From CAVWCQ01 sp963753545 (GTDB lineage: Bacteria > Chloroflexota > Anaerolineae > Aggregatilineales > Aggregatilineaceae): 64,000 bases of DNA. Positions 25,968-35,189 of the stretch are shown piece by piece (the stretch's first letter is position 1; each line of letters opens with the position of its first letter). A program made the translations under genes and the position numbers. The notes beneath the pieces were generated by a model that had not been told where the DNA came from, did no database searches, and saw only the letters and a list, made by a program, of their open reading frames with translations. The stretch is taken from positions 3,472,001 through 3,536,000 of the forward strand of contig CAVWCQ010000008.1 of NCBI GenBank assembly GCA_963753545.1, read 5' to 3'.

Positions 25968-27812
25968 TTACTCTCCCAAGGCGAGGCCAACCAGCACCGG
26001 ATCGTGATCGGAAGATCGGTAAGGATCGGGGCTGTAGAAACTGGTGATCTGGCCGGGTGATTTATATTCTATGTTGTAGTCCAACACAGACGGCTCATCG
26101 GCGTTGATATGCCATACGGTCGCCCCGCTAACCTGACCTGCCAAACTGGGACTTGCCAGTGCATGATCCAGATATCCAGCTTCGCCCATATACACGTAGC
26201 TATATGCGCCTTCTCCGATAAATTGCCACAGCAGATTGACGTACCCTGCCTGCTCAATGGCCACTATCGGGTCTTCATTGGTGTAGGAATTTAGATCGCC
26301 AATGATCAACACATCGGGATCGCCGCTCCCCGTCGGATCGGTTGCCAGCCAGCGCGTAAGCGTCTGGGCTGCCTGGACGCGTTCCGCATTATAGCAACTC
26401 TGACCGTCTTGTTGGTCCTGATCATCGCCGCGCGCATCGGTGCAGCTTTTTGACTTGAAGTGGTTTACAACTACCGTAAACCGCTCGCCGCTCGCCACGT
26501 CGTCAAACGTCTGGGCCAGTGGGGGTCGGCGCGTCCCAAAAGGAGCGTCCATTGTGGTTACCGCATCGCCTACGGGAGTCACCGCAGAGGGGCGGTAAAT
26601 CAGCGCGACCTTGATTTCGTCAGCACCCGCGTCTGGTAGAATGTAGTCTGCTGGATCGCTGACATAGGCATATGTCCCAGCTCCGGCGGATTCGTTCAGT
26701 CCATTTACCAGGTCAGCAACAGCGCTGTCCGGCCCACTGCCATCGTTTTCGATCTCCATCAGGCCGATCACGTCGGCATCCAGCGCCAACAGGGCGGCAA
26801 TAATCTTGTTGCGCTGGCGGGCAAATTCGTCGGCATTACTCGCCCCGCGCGACGTTGGGAAACCACCGCCCGCGCCATCCCCGTTAAAATAATTGAGTAC
26901 GTTGAAGCTTGAGACTGTCACGGACCCTCCGGTTGGATCGGGCGCGGCAGTCCGGGCGTTGATATGGGTAAAGGCAATCTCGCCAACCGGTTGTAAGCGA
27001 TACACCCCAAACCGCTGATCGAGCACTCCCATCAAATCGCTGACGGTATCGCCCGCGCGAAGCGTATTCACTGCGCTGAGGCCGGGCGTGGGGTAAATTT
27101 CGGGATCGGGATTCTGATCCAACGAGCCATCATCCAGAATGATGCGTCGCTTTGCATGGTCTGTAATCACGTCGTTGACTCCGTCGCCCGGTACAGCCTC
27201 CGCCGTAGGAACCATCATCCGCTCACCGGATGCCAGTACGACCTCGCCGTAGCGTCCCAATCCATACACGTCAGCCACGGTTAATTCCTGGGCGAAGCTG
27301 ACCAGCATTCCCTCATAGGGTTCCCAGTCCGCCTCATCGCCTATTGGTAGACTGATAGCGGCTGGAGTCACGCTTGCACCACTGCTGCACACAGTCAGAC
27401 TTTCGATGCGGCGAAGCTGTGTCAGAAATGCGCCATCACTGGAGTATTCCGACACTGTTCCCAATACGCGCACGACATCACCGGGCTGCACGTCCACCCC
27501 GAAGTCATTATCATAAATAAAAAGCCCTTCTGAGGTCAGTGGATCGCTATCAGCGTCCAAATCTTCTTCCTGTATGAAGAATCCCGCCATTCCCAATGCA
27601 ACGTCCTGGTAATCGCCGGTGACAACGCCTTCCAGCGTGACATGCTGGTTTCCCATAGGGCTGGCGGAGCCGCTGCCTTGCACTTCGTAAATCCTTGTCG
27701 CTGGATCGCCACAGGCGTCCTGCCGGGCTGTGACACGATCCAAATGTGCCATGCCGGGCAATGGTCCCAGTAGGACCAAGAGACTGAACACGTAGAAAAG
27801 TCTTTTGAACAT
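25968..27812 (-). CDS. Secreted endonuclease/exonuclease/phosphatase-family nuclease (ExeM/NucH-like)
   Basis: This 614-residue extracellular nuclease probably degrades DNA for phosphate or nucleosides. It has an N-terminal signal peptide (FYVFSLLVLLGPLPGMA). An OB-fold-like domain follows at about 40-140 (GNQHVTLEGVVTGDYQD), as in YhcR/ExeM nucleases. The DNase I-like catalytic domain runs from about 310 with SSFNVLNYFNGDG, LMEIEND (metal-binding Glu), VVNHFKSKS, IIGDLNSY and the terminal SDHDPVLVG. All catalytic motifs are present. Ca2+/Mg2+ dependence is known for the family. The gene stands alone between two convergent or co-directional neighbours; no operon partner is evident. Confidence 0.93.
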   Translation of the reverse strand: MFKRLFYVFSLLVLLGPLPGMAHLDRVTARQDACGDPATRIYEVQGSGSASPMGNQHVTLEGVVTGDYQDVALGMAGFFIQEEDLDADSDPLTSEGLFIYDNDFGVDVQPGDVVRVLGTVSEYSSDGAFLTQLRRIESLTVCSSGASVTPAAISLPIGDEADWEPYEGMLVSFAQELTVADVYGLGRYGEVVLASGERMMVPTAEAVPGDGVNDVITDHAKRRIILDDGSLDQNPDPEIYPTPGLSAVNTLRAGDTVSDLMGVLDQRFGVYRLQPVGEIAFTHINARTAAPDPTGGSVTVSSFNVLNYFNGDGAGGGFPTSRGASNADEFARQRNKIIAALLALDADVIGLMEIENDGSGPDSAVADLVNGLNESAGAGTYAYVSDPADYILPDAGADEIKVALIYRPSAVTPVGDAVTTMDAPFGTRRPPLAQTFDDVASGERFTVVVNHFKSKSCTDARGDDQDQQDGQSCYNAERVQAAQTLTRWLATDPTGSGDPDVLIIGDLNSYTNEDPIVAIEQAGYVNLLWQFIGEGAYSYVYMGEAGYLDHALASPSLAGQVSGATVWHINADEPSVLDYNIEYKSPGQITSFYSPDPYRSSDHDPVLVGLALGE

Positions 27813-27944
27813 GTTTTCTTCCCTCGAAGTTTTCTAAATGCTGCACAGTATTAAACCATAGGGTAAAGAAACACTCGTGGGTCAATTGGCATAAAGAACG
27901 CCAATTATTGATGCGTTGTAGAAAAGCAGCAGCCGTTTTATGGC

Positions 27945-29096
27945 TCACGGTAAGCTGTTAATCAGTTTTTCGAGCGGCTCCGGCTCAGTTTTATCTTGTG
28001 TACGCTCCTGCCGGATGTTTGGCAGCGCTGCCGGGTCAATGTAGCCGTGCTCGGCAGCATGCACTGCTGCTCCGACCGTGTCCGGAACGAGCAGCATTTC
28101 TGCGCCCAGATCGTGCGCTTCGGCAATCAGGCGCTGTATTTCATCGTCTCGGATTTTCTCGGTCACATCGCGAATATAAATCGCGGGAACGCGGCCAGGA
28201 TAGTTGCGCAGAGCCTGAACATAGATATCAGGATCTTTTCGCTGCTGTCGCCAATGAGAATAAAGGGCAGATTGGAATAGGCCGAGAAAAGATCGTCGAT
28301 TGCTCCTAACTTGTGTTCAACTGGATCGACCCGGATGAAATGATCACGAGTCAGGCCCAGGTCGATCAAGAAGAAAGCGCCGAGCGGAATCTGGCGCACA
28401 CCAAAAAAATCGACCAACAGATCGTAAAGATTCCAGGGGCTGTTTGAGACGTAAAAGATGGGATTATAGCCCGTACTCTGCGCGCCCTTTTGCAGCGCCG
28501 TATAAAATTCAGCGACGCCAGCAAAAGGCAAACGAGTATGGGCGTTGCGCAAAAATGCATTGCGGGCCAAATTGAGCAAGTGGAGCACGTCAGTTTGGAT
28601 CACCGTGTCGTCCAGGTCGCTGATGATGCCAAAGCGTGCATCAACAGGTGGAACCACAACCTGCCCGCTTGCTTTCGCTCCTGGCTGGTCGGCATAGTCA
28701 ACCAGTTCCAGTTCGACGCTGTTCCAGATCTGATCTGGCGGCTGCCCTGTCTCTAACTGGACGGTAAAGAAGCCTTCCTCATCGGCTGTTGTTTCAATTT
28801 CCGCGCTGCCCAGGCGAGCACGGACCTGCGCATGAGGGAATTTCTTTGGTATGAAAGCGCTGGTACATATTCAGCAGATTTTTCCAGACCGTATCGTTAT
28901 CAGAAACATCTGTGACGCCATAGTCTTCTACAGCCCGCCCGCGCAGCACGATCTGCTCGCGCGAGCCATAGCCAAGATAGGGCAAAATCTGAACAGGAGA
29001 AACTCCTAGTTTTTCCCGGAGCCGGAACTTGAGGTTGTCAAAATGATCTTCCACATTGGCCGCAATGTAGGCAACCGCTTTTTGCCAATCCGACAT
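27945..29096 (-). CDS. App1-like phosphatidate phosphatase domain protein (DUF2183), two frameshifts
   Basis: The family (yeast App1) dephosphorylates phosphatidate through a HAD-like DxDxT site. The N-terminal part (from ATG 29096, AGGTGG upstream) has LPYLGYGSREQIVLRGRAVED. A shift near 28834-28841 leads to the linker (ARLGSAEIETTADEEGFFTV) and the catalytic segment ISDLDDTVIQTD, then YVSNSPWNLYDLL and ILIGDSSEK. A second shift in the T run at 28237-28240 leads to DPDIYVQALRNYPGRVPAIY and the end at 27945. The repaired length is about 384 residues, typical for bacterial App1-like proteins. It is divergent from a lipid kinase gene, suggesting a shared phospholipid role. Confidence 0.88.
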
Positions 29097-29212
29097 GATC
29101 ACCACCTTTCATGTAAGCATTATGACACGGTTGAGCGGCAAACGACCAGAAAAACGTGCCGTCCTTACCGCATCCTGCGATATTCTGACGAGAGGAAGCT
29201 ACTGTAGAAGGT

Positions 29213-30181
29213 ATGAGCATGAGTGAGCCAACTAAAACAACGACAGACGAGCAGAAGCGAGTTGTTACCAATCCAAAGTACAAGCGTGTCCATGTGATTA
29301 TCAACCCCGCTGCGGGGCAAGATCGTCCTATCCTGAAGACACTCAACACGGTTTTCCACGATCTGAACATTGACTGGGATGCTTACATTACCAAACAGGC
29401 CGGTGACGCGAAGCGGTTTGCCCAGCAAGCTGTTGAAGAAGGAGCCGACGCGGTTGCCATCTATGGCGGAGACGGCACAGTTCTGGAGGTCGCTAGTGGG
29501 CTGGTCGGTTCAGATGTCCCATTTGTTATTCTTCCGGGTGGCACAGCCAATGTGCTGTCCGTCGAACTGGGCATTCCACGAGAACTGGTCGATGCCCTGA
29601 GTTTGTTGGGCAGTGAAACGGCTATCGTTCGTCCTCTCGATATGGGCAAGATGGGCGAGCAGATGTTTTTCCATTTCGGCATTGGTCTTGAGGCGGAAAT
29701 GGCAAAAACGGCTGATCGTGAAGCGAAGGACCGTTCCGGATTGATGGCCTACATCATGGCTGGGCTTAAAAATCTGCGTAATCCGGCGACTTCCCGCTAC
29801 CGTCTGACGCTCGATGATCAGGTGGTTGAAACAGAAGGTGTGAACTGCATGATCACCAACTTTGGCAGCATCGGAGTTGCGGGGCTGTCCATGTCCCACG
29901 ATATTGATTTCAGCGATGGCCTGCTAGATGTGCTGGTGATCCGCCAGATCGATGCAAAATCCGTTCTGTCCGCTGCTGCCGATGCAATCTCGTCGGGAGA
30001 TATCGCCGCGCCGCTCGATCAATGGCAGGTACGCGAAGTTAAGATTGAGGTTGACCCGCCTCAGAGTATGATGATTGATGGGGAGGTAGTTGACATCAAC
30101 CCAATCCATGCCCGTATCGTTCCTCACGCTGTGCATGTAATCGTCCCGGCGGAGACTAAGGAAAAGACCGAAAGCACATAA
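29213..30181 (+). CDS. Diacylglycerol kinase-family lipid kinase
   Basis: A 322-residue cytoplasmic kinase of the DAGK/YegS/BmrU type that phosphorylates diacylglycerol or a related lipid. Visible motifs are IINPAAGQDRP near residue 30, the nucleotide-binding GGDGTVLEV, and LPGGTANVLSVELGIP. The C-terminal beta-sandwich domain ends with MIDGEVVDINP, as in the family. There is an alternative ATG 6 bases downstream with better spacing to AGAAGG. Substrate cannot be determined. It is divergent from the App1-like phosphatase gene and ends before a hairpin terminator. Confidence 0.92.
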   Translation: MSMSEPTKTTTDEQKRVVTNPKYKRVHVIINPAAGQDRPILKTLNTVFHDLNIDWDAYITKQAGDAKRFAQQAVEEGADAVAIYGGDGTVLEVASGLVGSDVPFVILPGGTANVLSVELGIPRELVDALSLLGSETAIVRPLDMGKMGEQMFFHFGIGLEAEMAKTADREAKDRSGLMAYIMAGLKNLRNPATSRYRLTLDDQVVETEGVNCMITNFGSIGVAGLSMSHDIDFSDGLLDVLVIRQIDAKSVLSAAADAISSGDIAAPLDQWQVREVKIEVDPPQSMMIDGEVVDINPIHARIVPHAVHVIVPAETKEKTEST

Positions 30182-30216
30182 AAACAAATCCCAGAAAACC
30201 ATTGCCATCTGACCAT

Positions 30217-30245
30217 GCCTGCTCCCACAGCAGGCGTTTTGTTTC
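30217..30245 (+). terminator. Rho-independent terminator of lipid kinase gene
   Basis: GCCTGC-TCCCACA-GCAGGC is followed by GTTTTGTTT. The short GC stem and T-rich tail fit an intrinsic terminator. Confidence 0.7.
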
Positions 30246-30345
30246 TCAATTGAAATAGAGCAGTAAAAGCACTATTTGCATTGTAGGGTCAACCGGGTAT
30301 ATCCTGGCATACAGTCCAGACATCTCTCCGCTTACCAGGGAAGTC

Positions 30346-31671
30346 ATGAATTCCACCACTCGCGGCATGCGCATCTTTTTTACAGTGTGGTTCGGTCAGC
30401 TTATTTCAATCATTGGCTCGAACCTGACCGCGTTTGCCCTGGGAGTCTGGGTATACAAACAACACGAGTCGGCCACTGAATACGCGCTCATCTACTTGTT
30501 TACATCTCTGCCTCAGGTTCTTATCTCACCCCTGGCAGGAGCCTTGGTTGATCGCTGGGATCGCCGCCTGGTGATGCTCTTCAGCGACTGTGTCGCGGGT
30601 GCGAGTTCATTGGCGGTCGCGCTGCTGCTGTTCACAGATCATCTTGCTGTTTGGCAGGTCTATATTGCCGTTTTTGTCTCCGCTTCATCCAGTGCATTTC
30701 AGTGGCCCGCCTATACAGCCACCACATCGCTGCTGGTTCCTCAAAAATACCTGACCCGTGCCAGCGGCTTGATGGATATGGGCTACGGAATATCCATGTT
30801 GCTTGCGCCTGCGCTTGCCGGTGCGATTATGCTTTATTTGGGAATCGAAGTTGTGTTTTTTATCGATTTCGCGACATTCCTCTTTTCAGTCTTTACCCTA
30901 TCGCTGGTTCGTTTTCCCCGCCCTCCAAAGACCGCCGAAGCACAGCAGCACAGCGGATCACTCCAGCGTGAAATACTCTACGGCTGGTCATATGTCCGCA
31001 AACGCCAGGGACTGCTGGCGCTGCTCGGTTTCTTCGCCGTCATCAATTTTTTAACTGGGGTGATGCAGGCGTTAAGCGTTCCGCTCATCCTGTCATTTAC
31101 TTCCAGTTCCCGATTAGGAACCATGATGTCCGTTGCCTCGGCGGGCGGACTGCTCGGCAGCGTGGTCATCAGCGTTTGGGGTGGACCAAAGCGCCGCATA
31201 TACGGTGTGCTTGGTTTCGGAGCGCTGGTCGGGATCAGCAGCATTATGATTGGTCTACAAACCTCCATATGGCTCGTTACTGCTGCAATGTCATTGGGAT
31301 TTTTCTGTTACCCGATTGTTGGGGCGTGCAACCAGGGCATCTGGCTCAGCAAAGTTGCGCCCGACGTTCAGGGGCGCGTTCAATCCGTGCGTTCGATGGT
31401 CGCCTTTTTGTCAATGACGATTGCATCGCCTATCGCAGGACCAATGGCAGATTATATTTTTGAGCCGCTGTTAACTCGGCACGGCGCATTAGCAAGCAGT
31501 GTCGGTAGAGTGATTGGCACGGGTACTGGTCGAGGAATCGCCCTGGTTTTCATTCTGATGGGCGTTCTGGTTGTGATCACCGTGATCGTTAGTCTGTTAT
31601 ATGCGCGTTTGCGCCGGCTTGACATTGATCTGCCCGACTTCCAACCCGCCGATCTACAAACATCCAGTTAA
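30346..31671 (+). CDS. MFS transporter (MFS_3/EntS-like)
   Basis: A 441-residue protein with twelve predicted hydrophobic helices and the N-terminal pattern VWFGQLISIIGSNLTAFALG typical of the MFS_3 group of exporters. The cytoplasmic A-like loop reads GALVDRWDRRLVM. The ATG at 30346 has AGGGAAG upstream. The substrate is not predictable from sequence. It precedes the diterpenoid operon by about 130 bases on the same strand and could export its product, but an AT-rich promoter region intervenes, so the link is only positional. Confidence 0.88.
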   Translation: MNSTTRGMRIFFTVWFGQLISIIGSNLTAFALGVWVYKQHESATEYALIYLFTSLPQVLISPLAGALVDRWDRRLVMLFSDCVAGASSLAVALLLFTDHLAVWQVYIAVFVSASSSAFQWPAYTATTSLLVPQKYLTRASGLMDMGYGISMLLAPALAGAIMLYLGIEVVFFIDFATFLFSVFTLSLVRFPRPPKTAEAQQHSGSLQREILYGWSYVRKRQGLLALLGFFAVINFLTGVMQALSVPLILSFTSSSRLGTMMSVASAGGLLGSVVISVWGGPKRRIYGVLGFGALVGISSIMIGLQTSIWLVTAAMSLGFFCYPIVGACNQGIWLSKVAPDVQGRVQSVRSMVAFLSMTIASPIAGPMADYIFEPLLTRHGALASSVGRVIGTGTGRGIALVFILMGVLVVITVIVSLLYARLRRLDIDLPDFQPADLQTSS

Positions 31672-31746
31672 TGTAGGGGAGCATAACAATTTGGGTACAT
31701 GTGGCTATTTACAAATAAGGAATAATTGTTTTATAGTTAGTAAAAA

Positions 31747-31775
31747 TTAACTGTTTTATTTTCGATCTATTTTAT
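31747..31775 (+). promoter_or_regulatory. Candidate promoter of the diterpenoid operon
   Basis: The gap 31680-31790 is strikingly AT-rich compared with its surroundings. It holds TTAACT (31747-31752) and TTTTAT (31770-31775) 17 bases apart, and an overlapping inverted repeat AGTTA/TAACT at 31735-31752. The elements are partial matches only; the position before the first tailoring gene is the main support. Confidence 0.4.
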
Positions 31776-31799
31776 GATTCATCATTATTGAGCAGCGGC

Positions 31800-32843
31800 A
31801 TGTTTGAAGTACAGGTGCTGCAAAGCGTTGAGCAGATAGATGCTGGTAGTTGGGACGCCCTGGGCGGAAATCATCCTTTCTCCAGCCATCTTTGGTACAG
31901 ATTTGGAGAAGCAGCTTTAGCGGGTGACACCCCGTTTTACGTGTTGCTGTCCCGCCATGGTGAGGCTGTATCCAGGGCTGCATTCTGGTTGGTTAGGCAA
32001 GAACCCCTTCCGATATCCTGGCCCCCTGCCCGGCGTGGAATGCAAGCTGTATTTCGCCATTGGCCTCTCGTGATCTGTCGTACCGCCCTGGCGAACGCAC
32101 CAGGACTTATTCTGCCTGCCGGTGAAGAGCGCCATACTGCTTTGAAAACCATTACGCGCCATGCTTACGACTTTGCCCGTGAGCACGGCGCATCGGCTGT
32201 TTTTTTCGATAACTTATCGCCCGAGATCGTTCGGTCAGTCAATTGGCCGAGTGACTACACCATAACGAATATAGCGGAGCCGGGTACGAGGCTGCTGCTC
32301 GATGGAGCCGATTTTGAGACGTTTCTGAGCCGGTTGGGAAAGTCGGCCCGCAAAGACTATCACCGCCATACGAACCGGGCTGCCGAATTAGGAATTACGG
32401 TGGCGTGCCACAACTCGGCGTGCCGGATCAACGAAGCGATTGCTTTGATACGCAGTGTTGAGCGCCATCACCATACATCGCCCCATCCCCATATTCAGCA
32501 TATCTTGCAGCAAATGGAGATGGTTGGCGGTACATGGCTGACCGCAGAAATGGGCGAAAGGCTCGTCGGCTGCGGATTATTGTTAGGGGATGGCCCAGTT
32601 CAGTTCCTGACTCTGCTGGGATTGGACTACACCGTTCAATTTACTTACTTTCAACTGGTCTATGCGGCCATTCGCCGTGCCATTGAAACCGGGGGGCGCG
32701 ACCTGCGCGGCGGCAGCGGCGCTTATGATTTCAAAAGACGGCTGGGTTTTGAGATAGAACACAACAATATCATTGCGAGTAAAGTCAATAACCGGATTCT
32801 GGGATGGTTCGCACACCGTTTTGCTGGGACTGATGATTTTTAA
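31800..32843 (+). CDS. FemAB/GNAT_6-like aminoacyl- or acyltransferase
   Basis: This 347-residue protein resembles the GNAT_6/BioF2-like branch of the GNAT superfamily that includes FemAB/FemX. The strongest segment is FETFLSRLGKSARKDYHRHT with RAAELGI following, typical of the linker-plus-GNAT core. Then come IRSVERHHH, GGTWLTAEMGERLVGCGLLLG and a C-terminal YAAIRRAIETGGRDLRGGSG. I chose the ATG at 31800; a TTG at 31788 is also possible. Family members transfer amino acids from aminoacyl-tRNA, or acyl groups, to amines and hydroxyls. It is the first gene of the operon with the diterpene enzymes, so it may acylate or aminoacylate the diterpenoid. No function is proven. Confidence 0.75.
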   Translation: MFEVQVLQSVEQIDAGSWDALGGNHPFSSHLWYRFGEAALAGDTPFYVLLSRHGEAVSRAAFWLVRQEPLPISWPPARRGMQAVFRHWPLVICRTALANAPGLILPAGEERHTALKTITRHAYDFAREHGASAVFFDNLSPEIVRSVNWPSDYTITNIAEPGTRLLLDGADFETFLSRLGKSARKDYHRHTNRAAELGITVACHNSACRINEAIALIRSVERHHHTSPHPHIQHILQQMEMVGGTWLTAEMGERLVGCGLLLGDGPVQFLTLLGLDYTVQFTYFQLVYAAIRRAIETGGRDLRGGSGAYDFKRRLGFEIEHNNIIASKVNNRILGWFAHRFAGTDDF

Positions 32844-32862
32844 TGCTGTTGGGAGTAGTAAG

Positions 32863-34244
32863 GTGAAAGCAATTATTCAAAAGACTCTTCTGCCACAATT
32901 ATGGCGGCGATCCAAAGTTTTCCGGGTGATCACGATTGCGGCGCTCATTTACACCGTGCTTCGCTTGGCTTTACAGTTGATGCTGTTGGCAGGATCTATT
33001 CTGGGCGGTGAAACTGACGAGGGATCTTTCCGCCAGACCTTCAAGTTTATATGGATGCCGCCGATCACCTGCGAGGCCATCAAGATCTTTACCTCAAGGG
33101 ATCGCTGGCCCGCCTTGAGACACATTATTTGTACGCCCCTTCTTTTGCTGTTGCCTTTATCCCCTTTTTATGGGTGCCATCCGCCGCCGTAGCTTGGAGT
33201 CACACGCTTTTTCATATTGCTGCTTATCCCCTTCTCTATTTCTGGTGGGACCGCATCTTCCGCAAACTGGAACTGGATCGAGCCAGAGAGTCGCTGGCAT
33301 GGCTGCTGCCGCTCTGGTTGGTTTTTTCGGCCTTCTGGGGCGACCTGAACTACCTGAATATTTACATTCCCATGGCCCTGCTCGGTACACTGGTTATCGA
33401 AGCTGTGCTCGAAGAGCGCCTTGGCTGGTCCATCCTGTGGCTGTCGATCATTTTACAAATCAAGCCGCATTGGGCCTTTGCTGCCGCCGTCCCGCTGTTA
33501 TTGGGGCATTACCGTTTCTTTTGGAAGCTCGCTCTTTACACAGCAGGGATTTACGCGGCAGTTATCGGTTTGACCATTTTAGGAGTTGGGCCACAATATG
33601 GATGGCAGCAGCATCGTGATTATATTCACTTATTGCAGCGGCTCCGTTACGATTATCCCTGGCGGGAACCCCATTCGGGATTCATGGGGTATAACCATTC
33701 CATTGCCCAGACCGTGATCTACCTGGCCGGGGTTTCGACCTGGAGTTTGCGAGTTGTCACGCTTATCAAAGGGGCCATTTTGCTGCCGTTGGCAGTTATT
33801 GGGCTGCGTTACCTGCGCACCCCTGGACGCCGAACACCCCTTGAAGCGCGGCGGGTTGGGCTGCTGTGGGCATTCGCCCTGTATATGGGTATGTTTATCT
33901 GGCTGGACGTGGTTTGGGAAGTTACACTGGGTATTGCGCTGTTCACCTATTTGATTACAGTGGTTAGTGGCACGAAGACGAAGGTTTGGTTATGGTTCAT
34001 CTTCCTGGTTTATGCGCTGGCTGACCTGTGGCAAATGATCAGCTACCTTGCTCTTGGTGATGCGGTTCTGTTCCAAAATGCCTATGTTGTGACCGATCCT
34101 AACATGTATTTGCCGGTTGTTATGTTAATTATCCTAACCTTTTATGCGGTTCTTGTGGTCCAATTATGGAAATTGGCTGTCCCATTGGTAGACAAACCCG
34201 CACCATCACAGCTAAACGTCGAAACGGCAGGAGTCTTGAGATAG
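32863..34244 (+). CDS. Multi-pass GT-C-type glycosyltransferase-like protein (GT87/DUF2029-like), frameshifted
   Basis: After repair this is about 460 residues with eight or more membrane helices. The N-terminal part begins at GTG 32863 (GGAG upstream) and contains one helix. A one-base shift near 33031-33042 leads to LQVYMDAADHLRGHQDLYL and HYLYAPSFAVAF. These match the extracytoplasmic catalytic loop pattern of GT87 mannosyltransferases, which use polyprenyl-phosphate sugars. It has ILQIKPHWAFAAAVPLLLGH in the middle. Its stop (TAG) overlaps the GTG start of the next gene by one base, so it is translationally coupled to the diterpene synthase. It may glycosylate the terpenoid or an envelope lipid; donor and acceptor are unknown. 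Confidence 0.78.
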
Positions 34245-35176
34245 TGGATGCCACAACATTTTTGAGCCTGACTGATGCAGAAGTAGCTCAAGTCGTGCGC
34301 GCCGATGGGCCGAAAGTTTGCGTATTCCCCATCAACGGTACTCGGCGCTGGTTTGTTTTGGAGCGCCAGCATCAGCCGGGTGAAAATTGGATAGATGCCT
34401 ATATTGATGCCGCAGAAGAAGGCCAGATCAACCTCTACCGCCTGCTCTTTGATCACGGCGTCGATACCTTGCTCACGCCTTGTTTTGGCTCCGATTTGCT
34501 GGAACGAGGGGACGAGTATATGCAAATGGCTGTCGAGGAACTAAAAAGGATTACAGGTCATCCTCGTTTCCTGAATTTTTTTGATGAGTATGATGTGCGT
34601 GTGCGCTTTTATGGCGACTACCGCAAATATTTCAGCCGGACACCCTATGCTGAAATACCGGATCTATTTGACGAACTGACAGCCAGAACGCTGCACCACC
34701 AGCGCAGCCGCTTGTTTTTTGGCTTGTTTGCCAATGACGCGGCTGAAACAGTAGCCGAAATCGCCGTCAGGCATTACCAGCAGGTTGGCTGCGTGCCCGA
34801 CAAACAAACCATCGTTAGACTGTATTATGGAGAAGACGTAGCTCCCGTAAATTTCTTTATTGGGTTTGATAAATTCAGCGCCTTTGACATGCCATTGGTT
34901 GCAACAGGGAACGAAGATTTGTATTTTACCGTTAGCCCTTCGTTCTACATGACAGCACGCCAGTTACGCCGTATTCTTTATGATCATATGTTTGTGCGGC
35001 GCGGCGCAGAACCCGACTATTCTACAATGAGAGCAGAAGATTGGGCTGTCATGAAGGCCTTTTATGATGCCAACCGCGAGCGAATTCAGGGAGTCGGAGC
35101 CAAACAGGAACGCGGCGGATATTGGTATCCTTTGCCCGAAGTCGAACTTCCCGATCCCTTCTCTGAAGCTAGATAA
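34244..35176 (+). CDS. Rv3378c-type diterpene synthase (tuberculosinol/kolavelool synthase-like)
   Basis: This 310-residue protein matches Rv3378c of M. tuberculosis along its length, from recalled sequence: GPKVCVFPINGTRRWF, LERGDEYM, VRFYGDYRKYF, LFFGLFANDAAETVAE and a C-terminal YFTVSPSFYMTARQLRRILY. The family has a cis-prenyltransferase fold and converts a bicyclic diterpene diphosphate to an alcohol, or attaches it to adenosine in M. tuberculosis. Start: GTG 34244, with AGGAG 10 bases upstream, giving a length near Rv3378c's 296. Tyrosines equivalent to Y51 and Y90 are present (about 53 and 92). The aspartate of DGTRRW (D34) is Asn31 here, an unusual change in a key residue. It is coupled to the upstream glycosyltransferase and followed by the class II cyclase. 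Confidence 0.9.
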   Translation: MDATTFLSLTDAEVAQVVRADGPKVCVFPINGTRRWFVLERQHQPGENWIDAYIDAAEEGQINLYRLLFDHGVDTLLTPCFGSDLLERGDEYMQMAVEELKRITGHPRFLNFFDEYDVRVRFYGDYRKYFSRTPYAEIPDLFDELTARTLHHQRSRLFFGLFANDAAETVAEIAVRHYQQVGCVPDKQTIVRLYYGEDVAPVNFFIGFDKFSAFDMPLVATGNEDLYFTVSPSFYMTARQLRRILYDHMFVRRGAEPDYSTMRAEDWAVMKAFYDANRERIQGVGAKQERGGYWYPLPEVELPDPFSEAR

Positions 35177-35189
35177 CTAGAGGCTCCGC

